7,401 nucleotides of DNA from Reyranella sp. Lineage in GTDB: Bacteria > Pseudomonadota > Alphaproteobacteria > Reyranellales > Reyranellaceae. Made by a program: the position numbers and the translations under genes. Location of the stretch: positions 1-7,401 of the forward strand of contig JADHLS010000244.1 of assembly GCA_016780605.1 (NCBI GenBank). Reading direction: 5' to 3'. Positions 1 through 5,726 of this stretch are shown here, in pieces (position 1 is the first letter of the stretch; each line of letters opens with the position of its first letter). The notes beneath the pieces are model-generated. The model did not search any database, was not told where the DNA came from, and saw nothing but the letters and a program-made list of their open reading frames with translations.

Positions 1-84
1 CAGCGCATCGAGGGTCAGGATCCAACGCTGCCATGCATCGGTCCAGTATTCCTGGACGAAGTTGAGATTCTGATGGTCGGCCAT
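1..84 (-). CDS. Probable DUF3141-family protein, N-terminal fragment
   Basis: Only the first 28 codons lie in the window; the rest runs off the left edge. The gene reads leftward from an ATG with a GGAG ribosome binding site about nine bases upstream. The visible residues include the stretch EYWTDAWQRWILTLDAL, an aromatic amphipathic helix that I recognise from the start of DUF3141 proteins. These are large alphaproteobacterial alpha/beta-hydrolase-like proteins distantly resembling polyhydroxyalkanoate synthases, and their function is not established. A near-consensus FNR/FixK box lies about 80 bases upstream, so low-oxygen induction is plausible. The family call rests on a short stretch read from memory, so it is moderate; that a gene starts here is more certain. 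Confidence 0.55.
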   Translation of the reverse strand, partial: MADHQNLNFVQEYWTDAWQRWILTLDAL

Positions 85-161
85 GGGCTTGCACTCCACT
101 GACTGTCCCGCGCTGGGGCCGTTGCAGGTCATGCTCCTAATCCATGAGCAGGCTCGCCCGC

Positions 162-175
162 TTGATCCTTGTCAA
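162..175. promoter_or_regulatory. FNR/FixK-type binding site (TTGATCCTTGTCAA)
   Basis: The 14-mer matches the FNR/Anr/FixK consensus TTGAT-N4-ATCAA at nine of ten specified positions and has perfect TTGA-N6-TCAA half-sites. Its centre (168.5) is about 85 bases upstream of the DUF3141-like start. A class II promoter reading leftward would begin near 127, leaving a 43-base leader. I see no strong -10 at that spacing; TAGGAG on the minus strand is the nearest. The FNR-type regulator encoded at 1564-2295 has the recognition residues expected to read this sequence. Occupancy is inferred. Confidence 0.65.
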
Positions 176-247
176 ACCGCCACGTCGAGCATGCGACCAG
201 TTAGCATCCGTTGACCAATGGCGATGCAATCGACGCGCCACGCTCAC

Positions 248-261
248 GTGACATTTTTCAC
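248..261. promoter_or_regulatory. CRP-like palindrome (GTGACATTTTTCAC)
   Basis: GTGA-N6-TCAC matches the core of the CRP consensus TGTGA-N6-TCACA at nine of ten bases when the flanks are counted (CGTGA and TCACA). It lies between the divergent DUF3141-like and Sel1 genes, about 150 bases before the Sel1 start. A Crp-family protein other than the FNR-type regulator here would be the likelier reader, because the T of TTGA is missing from both halves. A chance match is possible. Confidence 0.35.
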
Positions 262-407
262 AATCCGGTCGGCAAAGGGTGAACCTCAAGCGTTACCGCC
301 GTGTGATGACGGCGCGCCGGCGTGGCACGCGCCGCGTCTTCCCTGTCGGATCGACTTTCCGGGCGGTTGCCGGCGCGATAACATCGCAACCTGCAATGAG
401 GCTGCGA

Positions 408-1022
408 ATGCTGGGCAGATGCTGTCGCGTCTTCAGTCCCCTGTTGTTGCTGGTGATGGGCCTTGCCGGCGAGGTGACTGCCGGCCTGTACGAGGACGGC
501 GACGCAGCTTTTCGCCGCAAGGACTATGACGCGGCGCTCGACCATTGGCGCCCTTTGGCCAACGCCGGCGATGCGCGAGCCCAACTTGGCCTGGCCATGA
601 TGTACTACGCCGGACATGGAGTGGTCCTGGACTACGCAGAAGCCTTCGATTGGTGCTCGAAGGCGGCAGAGCAGAATGTGCCGCAGGCCTATTACATGCT
701 GGCGGCGATGTATCGCGACGGAAAGGGTGCGGCGCAGGATCACGGCAGGGCCGTGGCGCTGTTTCGCAAGGCCGCGGACAGGGAAGTGCCGGGCGCCCAA
801 TACAGCCTGGGAGTGATGTATCTCACCGGTCAGGGCGTTTCCACGGATCACGGCGAGGCCTACTACTGGCTGGCGATCGCCGCGGCGGCTGAGGACAAGG
901 ATGCGCAGCTGCGATCCACGGCGGCCTACATGCGCGATCAGGCGGCAAACAAACTCGACGGCGAGCAGATTGCGCAACTCAACAAGCGCATCGCCGCAAG
1001 ACGGCGGCCAGACATGCGATAG
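408..1022 (+). CDS. Secreted Sel1-like repeat (TPR-type) protein
   Basis: A 204-aa protein with a hydrophobic signal peptide: LLLLVMGLAG around residues 12-21, probable cleavage after VTA at residue 25. Three consecutive 36-residue Sel1 repeats follow at about 57-92, 93-128 and 129-164. Each has the family pattern of A-x-x-x-L-G/A-x-M-Y, a G-x-G turn, and D-x-x-x-A-x-x-W/L-x-x-K/A-A-A. A helical, basic tail ends the protein. Sel1 repeats form paired alpha-helices used as protein-binding scaffolds. Small periplasmic members are common in alphaproteobacteria, mostly without known partners. I chose the ATG at 408 because GAGG sits six bases upstream; an in-frame ATG at 396 and a GTG at 279 are alternatives with poorer ribosome binding sites. 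The next gene starts 58 bases downstream on the same strand. Confidence 0.88.
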   Translation: MLGRCCRVFSPLLLLVMGLAGEVTAGLYEDGDAAFRRKDYDAALDHWRPLANAGDARAQLGLAMMYYAGHGVVLDYAEAFDWCSKAAEQNVPQAYYMLAAMYRDGKGAAQDHGRAVALFRKAADREVPGAQYSLGVMYLTGQGVSTDHGEAYYWLAIAAAAEDKDAQLRSTAAYMRDQAANKLDGEQIAQLNKRIAARRRPDMR

Positions 1023-1080
1023 GCTTGCCGCGTGACGGCGGCGGGATCGGCGGTCTAATGTCGATCGTAATGGAGGTTCC

Positions 1081-1518
1081 ATGGTCAAGTTGCTGAGTGT
1101 GAAGGAACTCCAGGCCAAGATCGCCTTGGCCGAGAGCGAGAAGGCGGCAGCAGCGATGCGCCAGCACGAGGCTGCCGAAGCTGAGAAGAAGGCGTTGCTC
1201 GACCGGCTGACCAAGCCGTCGGGCTTGAGCGACGACGAGATCGCTGAACGCGCTTCGATCGTCATCAACCGAGCCGTCGAGAACGGCCTGATGTCGGTGC
1301 AGGTGTTCCGCTTTCCCCATCACCTCTGCACCGACGACGGCCGGGCCATCAATCAGGCCGAGGCCGGCTGGGAGAAGACGCTCACCGGGATCCCAAAGGA
1401 GATCTACGAATTCTGGAAGCGGCGGCTCCAACCGGAGGGTTATCACATCCGCTACGAGGTCATCGACTATCCGGGTGGAATGCCGGGCGACATCGGCATC
1501 ACGCTCAGCTGGCACTGA
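1081..1518 (+). CDS. Conserved hypothetical protein, coiled-coil N-terminus
   Basis: A 145-aa soluble protein with a strong GGAGG ribosome binding site (1072-1076) five bases before the ATG. Residues 5-45 are rich in Ala, Glu, Lys and Gln and look like a helical coiled coil. The remainder is a compact mixed domain with GWEKTLTGIPKEIYEFW near the middle and YPGGMPGDIGITLSW at the C-terminus. I recall similar small proteins annotated as hypothetical in Bradyrhizobium and relatives, but know no function for them. There is no signal peptide or membrane segment. A weak -10-like TCTAAT lies at 1054-1059, so the gene may have its own promoter or be read through from the Sel1 gene. It converges with the FNR-type gene, 45 bases from that gene's stop. 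Confidence 0.85.
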   Translation: MVKLLSVKELQAKIALAESEKAAAAMRQHEAAEAEKKALLDRLTKPSGLSDDEIAERASIVINRAVENGLMSVQVFRFPHHLCTDDGRAINQAEAGWEKTLTGIPKEIYEFWKRRLQPEGYHIRYEVIDYPGGMPGDIGITLSWH

Positions 1519-1533
1519 CACCGGTCAGATGGG

Positions 1534-1558
1534 CGGCAAGGTTATGCAGACCTTGCCG
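1534..1558. terminator. Hairpin between convergent genes
   Basis: Perfect 9-bp inverted repeat, CGGCAAGGT paired with ACCTTGCCG, around a 7-base loop. It lies in the 45-base gap between the stop of the 145-aa gene and the stop of the regulator gene. Position and symmetry fit a terminator serving both directions. No T-run follows on either strand, so intrinsic termination would be weak, and it may only protect the 3' ends. Confidence 0.45.
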
Positions 1559-1563
1559 GCAGC

Positions 1564-2295
1564 TTATGGATCGACGCCGACAGGCTCTGTCGAGCGGACC
1601 TTGCCAATGCGACGCAGGCCGCGGTTGTTGAGAACGATAATCGTGTCGACACCGTGCCGATCGATCAGCCGCTGCTGCCTGAGTTGGCCGATCGCCCGGC
1701 TGACGGTCTCCACCGTCAGCCCCAGATAGTCGGCGATCTCGCGGCGGCTCATGCGCAGCGACACGGGCGCGGTGGAACCGGTGCGCGCTCGGTACAGCGA
1801 GTCGAATTCGGCCAGGAAGTGGGCGAGGCGTTCGGTGGACCTCAGTTGACCGAGCACCAGCATGGCCTCGCCCGTCTGCTTCAGTGCGGCAGACAGTGTC
1901 TCGACGACGGCCGAGGCGAGCCGGGGCTGCTCGGCCGCAAAAGCATCGAACCGACGACGATCGAAGGCGCAGGCCTCGACGTCGGTAAGCGCCTCGCCCT
2001 CGAAGCAGTATTTGCCGTCGGTCTCGAGATAGCCCAGGCAGTCACCCGGTACGCGCAGCGCCACGATCTGCCGGCGCCCGTCATCGAGGGCGCGGGACAC
2101 GGCGACGATGCCCGACCGGATCTTGAAGAATGCACTCATCGCATCGCCGGAACGGAACAGCATCTCCCGCCGTTTCCATCGGCGCATGCCGCCCAAGCCA
2201 AGCATGACCAGCAGGTGCGTTGGGTCGAGCGGCTTGCAGATGTTGGTCGATCTGCCGACGCAGCCGTCACAAGGCAGAGCCAAAGGGGCCCTCAT
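1564..2295 (-). CDS. FNR-type oxygen-sensing transcriptional regulator (Crp/Fnr family)
   Basis: A 243-aa Crp/Fnr-family activator, close to the length of E. coli FNR. The N-terminus carries C9-x2-C12-x7-C20, the spacing of alphaproteobacterial FnrN/FnrL/AadR proteins. C109 in a V-E-A-C-A-F context matches the position of the fourth FNR ligand, E. coli C122, so a [4Fe-4S] oxygen-sensing cluster is expected. A cyclic-nucleotide-binding-like beta-roll follows, then a dimerisation helix at about 125-160. The C-terminal helix-turn-helix (SRREIADYLGLTVETVSRAI) has E196, S199 and R200, the FNR residues that read TTGAT. I chose the ATG at 2295, preceded by GGAAG; an in-frame GTG at 2331 would add twelve residues but has no visible ribosome binding site. 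Extra cysteines are at C86 and C97. Targets in this window are probably the boxes at 162 and 5304. fnrN, fnrL or fixK are all possible names. Confidence 0.9.
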   Translation of the reverse strand: MRAPLALPCDGCVGRSTNICKPLDPTHLLVMLGLGGMRRWKRREMLFRSGDAMSAFFKIRSGIVAVSRALDDGRRQIVALRVPGDCLGYLETDGKYCFEGEALTDVEACAFDRRRFDAFAAEQPRLASAVVETLSAALKQTGEAMLVLGQLRSTERLAHFLAEFDSLYRARTGSTAPVSLRMSRREIADYLGLTVETVSRAIGQLRQQRLIDRHGVDTIIVLNNRGLRRIGKVRSTEPVGVDP

Positions 2296-2438
2296 CGGGA
2301 ACTTCCGAAGCGACGTTGCATCGATACTCACGACACAACGCTAACACGTGTGCCATGCTTGACCAACAATGACGCATCGCCGATGCATGTTGTCTGCGCA
2401 TAATGCATTGCCGAGCCGGCCATGCGGCTTGAGTGGAG

Positions 2439-2452
2439 GTGATCTACATCAC
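2439..2452. promoter_or_regulatory. Crp/Fnr-type palindrome (GTGATCTACATCAC)
   Basis: Perfect GTGAT-N4-ATCAC inverted repeat in the intergenic region between the divergent FNR-type gene and the exported-protein/SulP/GNAT operon. The inner TGAT-N4-ATCA is identical to FNR and FixK boxes, but the outermost bases are G/C rather than T/A, giving a CRP-like hybrid (GTGA-N6-TCAC). A -10-like TAGACT lies at 2479-2484, which would start a transcript near 2491 and put the site centre at about -45, close to the class II activator position. It may therefore activate the rightward operon and could also influence the regulator gene. Which Crp/Fnr protein binds is uncertain. Confidence 0.55.
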
Positions 2453-2503
2453 ACTTTGCGAGTGGGGCGTCCGACCACTAGACTTGCCGCGGGGAAAATG
2501 ATC

Positions 2504-2884
2504 ATGGCGTCACGAAGAGCGTTCACAGCAGGTCTGCTTGCCCTCATTCCGGCGCACGGTTACTGTCAGGGAACGACCTTCGTGGGCCGCTGGCAAGGCG
2601 AGGTCCCCGGCATCAGCGCCGCGCGGCTGATCATCACCGCGGTTCGCCCGGATGGCCTGGTTGAGGGCCGTATGGAGTTCGACCTCCAGTCGTTCGTTTC
2701 GACTTTCGCCGACAAATCCGACTCGACGAAGAACACCACCCGCGGCGTCGTCTCCGGTTCCTCGCTGGTCATCGACGCGGCCCTGGGCGGCACCTACCAA
2801 CTGACGCTCGAGGGCAATCGCCTGACCGGCGTCTATACGCGCGGAACGACTTACCGCGTGCCTGTCATGTTCACCAAGTCCTGA
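2504..2884 (+). CDS. Small exported protein of unknown function, Tat-like signal
   Basis: A 126-aa protein. The N-terminus ASRRAFTAGLLALIPAHG has a twin-arginine motif (SRRAF) before a short hydrophobic stretch, suggesting Tat-dependent export with cleavage near residues 19-23. There is no clear lipobox although a Cys is at 21. The mature part is predicted as mostly beta-strands with alternating polar and apolar residues (FVGRWQGEVPG, ARLIITAV, GTYQLTLEGNRLTGVYTRG). Such a pattern is typical of small lipocalin-like or beta-sandwich domains that score G-x-W at the first strand. I do not know a function. ATG 2504 has GGGGA eight bases upstream; ATG 2498, two codons earlier, is also possible. 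It is the first gene of a probable operon with the SulP transporter, whose start is 37 bases after this stop. Confidence 0.8.
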   Translation: MASRRAFTAGLLALIPAHGYCQGTTFVGRWQGEVPGISAARLIITAVRPDGLVEGRMEFDLQSFVSTFADKSDSTKNTTRGVVSGSSLVIDAALGGTYQLTLEGNRLTGVYTRGTTYRVPVMFTKS

Positions 2885-2921
2885 CGGTCATCCGGCACGC
2901 TGAGCGCCAAGCGAACGTGCC

Positions 2922-4655
2922 ATGAGCAACCAGGACCTTTCTGTTGGCGCGAACTCCGGCCGAGGCTTGGGGCGTTGGATGCCCGGCCTGGCGACACTGC
3001 GTGTCTACGAGTTCGGCTGGCTGCACCACGACATCGTCGCCGGCATCGTGCTCACCACCATGCTGGTGCCGGTGGGCATTGCCTATGCCGTGGCATCCGG
3101 CGTGCCGGGAGTATTCGGGCTCTATGCCACCATCATCCCGCTGCTCGCTTATGCCGTGTTCGGTCCCAGCCGAATCCTCGTGCTGGGCCCCGATTCGTCG
3201 CTGGCGCCGCTCATCCTCGCCGTGGTGCTGGCACAGTCGGGAGGCGATCCCGGGCGGGCCGTGGCCTTGGCCGGCGCGATGGCCATCGTTTCCGGCGTGG
3301 TCTGCATCCTGGCCGGACTCCTGAAGCTCGGCTTCATCACCGAGCTTCTCTCCAAGCCCATCCGCTACGGCTACATGAACGGCATCGCCCTGACGGTGCT
3401 GATCAGCCAGGTGCCCAAGCTGCTCGGCTTCTCCATTGAGGGCGAGGGCCCGTTGCACAGCCTATGGGCGATCGTAAAGGCGATCGCGGCAGGCGAGATC
3501 AACTGGGTGGCCTTTGCCGTGGGGACGGGCGTGCTGGTCGTCATCCTGGTCCTCAAGGGCAGCAAGCTGCTGCCTGGCGTGCTGATTGCCGTGATCGGCG
3601 CCACCGTGGTGGTCGGCCTGTTCGACCTGTCGAGCCACGGCGTGAAGGTGCTGGGCTCGCTGCCGCAGGGGCTGCCGGCCTTTCGCCTACCCCGGATCGA
3701 GGTGGCTGACCTGGGACCGGTGCTGATCGGCGGTGCGGCCATCGCCCTGGTCTCTTTTGCCGACACCAGCGTGCTCTCGCGCGCCTACGCGGCCCGCACC
3801 GGGCGGCCGGTCGATTCGAGCCAGGAGATGGTGGGCCTGGGCGCTGCCAATCTCGCGGCTGGGCTCTTCCAGGGCTTCCCGATCAGCAGCAGTGCCTCGC
3901 GCACGCCGGTCGCGGAAGCCGCCGGTGCCAGAACGCAGGTAACGGGCGTCGTCGGTGCGCTCAGTGTGGCGGCGCTGCTGGTCGCGGCGCCAGATCTCCT
4001 GAAATACCTGCCGACGCCAGCGCTTGCGGCGGTCGTCATCGCGTCGGCGATCGGCCTCATCGAGGTCACGGATTTGAGGCGGATCTGGCGCATACAGCGC
4101 TGGGAGTTCTGGCTCTCCATCCTGTGCTTCGTCGGCGTGGCCGGGCTCGGCGCCGTGCCGGGCATCGGGCTCGCCATCGTCGTGGCCGTCATCGAATTCC
4201 TGTGGGACGGGTGGCGGCCGCACTCCGCCATCCTCGGGCACCCCGAGGAGGTGAGGGGCTGGCACGATATCGAGCGCTATCCCAACGCGCGACAGATCCC
4301 CGGGCTGGTGCTGTTCCGCTGGGACGCGCCGCTGTTCTTCGCCAATGCCGAGCTGTTCGATCAGCGCGTGCTTGCGGCCATCGCGGCGTCACCGACCAAG
4401 GTGCGCCGTCTGGTGGTGGCGGCCGAGCCGGTCACCAGTGTCGACGTCACCGCCGCCGACATGCTGGCGGAGCTCGACGACAAGCTTGAGAAGGCCGACG
4501 TCGAGCTTTGCTTTGCCGAGCTCAAGGATCCGGTGAAGGACAAGCTCCGACGCTTCGGCCTCTACGAGCGCTTCGGCGACGACGGCTTCTTTCCCACGAT
4601 CAGCACCGCCGTCGACGCCTATTGCGCCGCCCACGCGATCGAGGCGCCGCCCTGA
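2922..4655 (+). CDS. SulP-family inorganic anion transporter with STAS domain
   Basis: A 577-aa inner-membrane protein of the SulP/SLC26 family, the usual length. Residues 35-430 contain the repeated hydrophobic helices of the transport core. Family signatures are GPSRILVLGPDSSLAP (81-96), the gate-region stretch FADTSVLSRAYAARTGR (279-295), and the serine-rich ISSSASRTPVAEAAGARTQ (321-339). Residues about 458-568 form a cytoplasmic STAS domain; its loop reads SVDVTAADML (506-515) rather than the D-S/T-S/T-G of phosphorylated anti-sigma antagonists. Family substrates include sulfate, bicarbonate, C4-dicarboxylates and chloride, and the sequence does not decide among them. The ribosome binding site is weak. 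Its stop codon overlaps the start of the GNAT gene, so the two are probably translated together. Confidence 0.93.
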   Translation: MSNQDLSVGANSGRGLGRWMPGLATLRVYEFGWLHHDIVAGIVLTTMLVPVGIAYAVASGVPGVFGLYATIIPLLAYAVFGPSRILVLGPDSSLAPLILAVVLAQSGGDPGRAVALAGAMAIVSGVVCILAGLLKLGFITELLSKPIRYGYMNGIALTVLISQVPKLLGFSIEGEGPLHSLWAIVKAIAAGEINWVAFAVGTGVLVVILVLKGSKLLPGVLIAVIGATVVVGLFDLSSHGVKVLGSLPQGLPAFRLPRIEVADLGPVLIGGAAIALVSFADTSVLSRAYAARTGRPVDSSQEMVGLGAANLAAGLFQGFPISSSASRTPVAEAAGARTQVTGVVGALSVAALLVAAPDLLKYLPTPALAAVVIASAIGLIEVTDLRRIWRIQRWEFWLSILCFVGVAGLGAVPGIGLAIVVAVIEFLWDGWRPHSAILGHPEEVRGWHDIERYPNARQIPGLVLFRWDAPLFFANAELFDQRVLAAIAASPTKVRRLVVAAEPVTSVDVTAADMLAELDDKLEKADVELCFAELKDPVKDKLRRFGLYERFGDDGFFPTISTAVDAYCAAHAIEAPP

Positions 4656-5170
4656 TGGAAGCAGCGAGGTACCAGGCCACGGAACGGCTGCGCGACGGCG
4701 CGGTGCTGGAGATACGCGCCCTGCGGCCCGACGACCGAGCGGCGATGCTGGCGTCGATAGGACGTTTCAGCAACCAGGCGCTTCATCGCCGGTTCTTCGC
4801 GCCGAAGCGGAACTTCAGCGAGCGGGAGATCGACTTCTACCTCAATGTCGATTTCACGAGTCACGTGGCCCTGGTCGCCGTGCTTTCCGAAGGCGGCCAG
4901 CCAGTGATCGTCGGCGGCTCGAGATACGTCGTCTGCCGGCCCGGCTGCGCCGAGGTGGCCTTCGCCATCGACGATCCGCACCAGAAGCGCGGCATCGCCA
5001 CTCACCTCATCAAGCACCTCATCGGCATTGCGCGCGCGGCCGGACTTCGGGAATTCGTCGCCGAGGTGTTGCCTGAAAATGTGCCGATGCTGAAGGTGTT
5101 CGAGCGATGCGGGCTTGCCATGACGACAAAGCACGAGAGAGGCGTCGTGCACGTCGCGCTTGCCTTATGA
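4655..5170 (+). CDS. GNAT-family N-acetyltransferase
   Basis: A 171-aa single-domain GNAT protein that would transfer an acetyl group from acetyl-CoA to an amine. The acetyl-CoA pyrophosphate-binding loop is QKRGIATHL (110-118), matching Q/R-x-x-G-x-G/A, followed by the helix IKHLIGIARAAG. LPENVPMLKVFERCGL (139-154) is the usual second acetyl-CoA contact region. The opening LRDGAVLEIRALRPDD (12-27) resembles the GNAT domain of Pat-type protein lysine acetyltransferases, so a protein substrate is possible; the CoA-ligase-like or cyclic-nucleotide domains of full Pat are absent. The start overlaps the SulP stop by one base (TGATG), which indicates translational coupling. It is the last gene of the probable three-gene operon; no convincing terminator follows. 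Confidence 0.9.
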   Translation: MEAARYQATERLRDGAVLEIRALRPDDRAAMLASIGRFSNQALHRRFFAPKRNFSEREIDFYLNVDFTSHVALVAVLSEGGQPVIVGGSRYVVCRPGCAEVAFAIDDPHQKRGIATHLIKHLIGIARAAGLREFVAEVLPENVPMLKVFERCGLAMTTKHERGVVHVALAL

Positions 5171-5303
5171 TGAAGAGGGCGCCATCGGACGCCTGCGCAG
5201 TCGTTAAGAAGAGAATGGCGACTCTCCCGGCACCCGGTCTCTCCCTCGGCGGTGTTGCCGCCCGATGGCTGGTGATTTTTACTGGAGAGGGTCGGCGCGG
5301 ACA

Positions 5304-5317
5304 TTGATCGAGATCAA
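5304..5317. promoter_or_regulatory. Perfect FNR box (TTGATCGAGATCAA)
   Basis: Exact match to TTGAT-N4-ATCAA, with perfectly symmetric five-base halves. It lies in the 205-base gap after the GNAT gene and is centred at 5310.5, about 65 bases before the ATG of the 73-aa gene. Relative to a start near 5375 implied by the -10-like TATAGT, the site would be at about -64, near the class I FNR position of -61.5. The FNR-type regulator in this window is the obvious candidate to bind it. Confidence 0.8.
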
Positions 5318-5362
5318 GACCGCCGCGCACATATCTTGTTTTTGTGCGACAAAGTGGTCGGG

Positions 5363-5368
5363 TATAGT
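5363..5368 (+). promoter_or_regulatory. -10-like element (TATAGT) before the 73-aa gene
   Basis: TATAGT matches TATAAT at five of six bases. No good -35 sits 16-18 bases upstream, as expected at an activator-dependent promoter, and a perfect FNR box lies further up. A transcript would begin around 5374-5376, at or just before the ATG at 5376, so the mRNA could be leaderless. The GGGG between the two is too close to the ATG (three bases) for a normal ribosome binding site. Confidence 0.45.
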
Positions 5369-5375
5369 GGGGCAT

Positions 5376-5597
5376 ATGGATACTCCGGCACCCGATGATT
5401 ACTTCGCCCTCATGGAGAAAGCCGTGCAGGCGCGACGGGCGATGGAGAATGTACGTTCTCCCGAGGCGCTCGCCGCCTTGGCCGATTTCGCCGCCGACTG
5501 CGAGCGGCAGGCCAACGCGCTGTTGCGTCAGAAGCTTGGCGACCTGGCGAGCGAGGCCGCAAACGATGCGCGCAAACGGCAGCAGCAGGAGGAATAG
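5376..5597 (+). CDS. Small helical protein of unknown function behind an FNR box
   Basis: A 73-aa soluble protein that I do not recognise. It is almost entirely helix-forming, rich in Ala, Arg, Glu and Gln, with two likely helices (about 8-25 and 28-68). One Cys (C42) and a strongly charged Gln/Glu-rich end (KRQQQEE) are present. There is no signal peptide or membrane segment. The ATG at 5376 is chosen because upstream in-frame codons cross the FNR box and the -10 element; an ATG at 5412 is possible but has no better ribosome binding site. Codon use is GC-rich like that of its neighbours, which supports real coding. The perfect FNR box upstream suggests expression at low oxygen. A long palindrome begins eleven bases after its stop, and the efflux gene converges on it. 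Confidence 0.72.
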   Translation: MDTPAPDDYFALMEKAVQARRAMENVRSPEALAALADFAADCERQANALLRQKLGDLASEAANDARKRQQQEE

Positions 5598-5607
5598 GCG
5601 GTCTAAA

Positions 5608-5647
5608 GCACAATCCGCCCAGCTGGAATCAGCTGGGCGGATTGTGC
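5608..5647. repeat. Palindromic repeat copy 1 (18-bp stem, 4-base loop)
   Basis: Perfect inverted repeat with 18-base arms around the loop GAAT, eleven bases after the stop of the 73-aa gene. No T-run follows, so it is not a textbook intrinsic terminator, although so stable a hairpin could still end or protect the transcript. Together with CTAAAGC just before it (5603-5609), the left half aligns with the second palindrome at 5677-5730 read on the other strand: 20 of 26 bases are identical. This marks it as a member of a dispersed REP-like family rather than a one-off hairpin. Confidence 0.85.
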
Positions 5648-5676
5648 CTCTTGCAACAAATATCGTCGGTGCGCGC

Positions 5677-5722
5677 GAATCCGATCAGATGGAACCGCAA
5701 GCGGTTCCATCTGATCGGATTC
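5677..5722. repeat. Palindromic repeat copy 2 (22-bp stem, 2-base loop)
   Basis: Perfect inverted repeat with 22-base arms and an AA loop, ending four bases from the stop codon of the efflux gene. On the minus strand it is preceded by CTAGAGC (5730-5724), which includes that TAG stop. It is inverted relative to copy 1 and shares the pattern CTAnAGCnnAATCCG followed by CAGnTGGAA. It may terminate or stabilise the efflux transcript, but no T-run follows on the minus strand. Confidence 0.85.
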
Positions 5723-5726
5723 CGCT

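Larger units (their letters stand above)
85..407. other. Non-coding divergent intergenic region
   Basis: About 323 bases separate the leftward DUF3141-like gene from the rightward Sel1-repeat gene. The open frames crossing it lack a credible start and run through the Sel1 gene in the wrong frame or on the opposite strand. It contains an FNR/FixK-like box at 162-175 and a CRP-like palindrome at 248-261. There is also a weak 5-bp inverted repeat (TGCTC/GAGCA, 132-150) that would fall in the leader of the leftward gene. Bases 279-407 could be an N-terminal extension of the Sel1 protein from a GTG at 279, but that start has no properly spaced ribosome binding site. Confidence 0.6.

Noticed and set aside
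1049..1058. GGCGGTCTAA shared with 5597-5606 near the first palindrome
   Set aside because: A ten-base identity without a palindrome at the first location; compatible with chance in GC-rich DNA.
258..1268. A 336-codon minus-strand open frame opposite the Sel1 and 145-aa genes
   Set aside because: Composition is low-complexity and Arg/His-rich with no domain. It lies antisense to two genes that have better ribosome binding sites and recognisable features.
2359..2372. TTGACCAACAATGA near the regulator start as a further FNR box
   Set aside because: Only the left half matches; the right half reads ATGA instead of TCAA.
1654..2403. A 249-codon plus-strand open frame opposite the FNR-type gene
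   Set aside because: It is the antisense shadow of a confidently recognised regulator and has no motif of its own.
5248..5262. GGCGG-TGTTG-CCGCC hairpin as the operon terminator after the GNAT gene
   Set aside because: The stem is only five base pairs, lies about 80 bases past the stop, and no T-run follows directly.
5107..5307. A short plus-strand open frame bridging the end of the GNAT gene and the gap after it
   Set aside because: It mostly overlaps the GNAT gene in another frame, is highly basic, and runs to within a few bases of the FNR box. No ribosome binding site or recognisable feature supports it.
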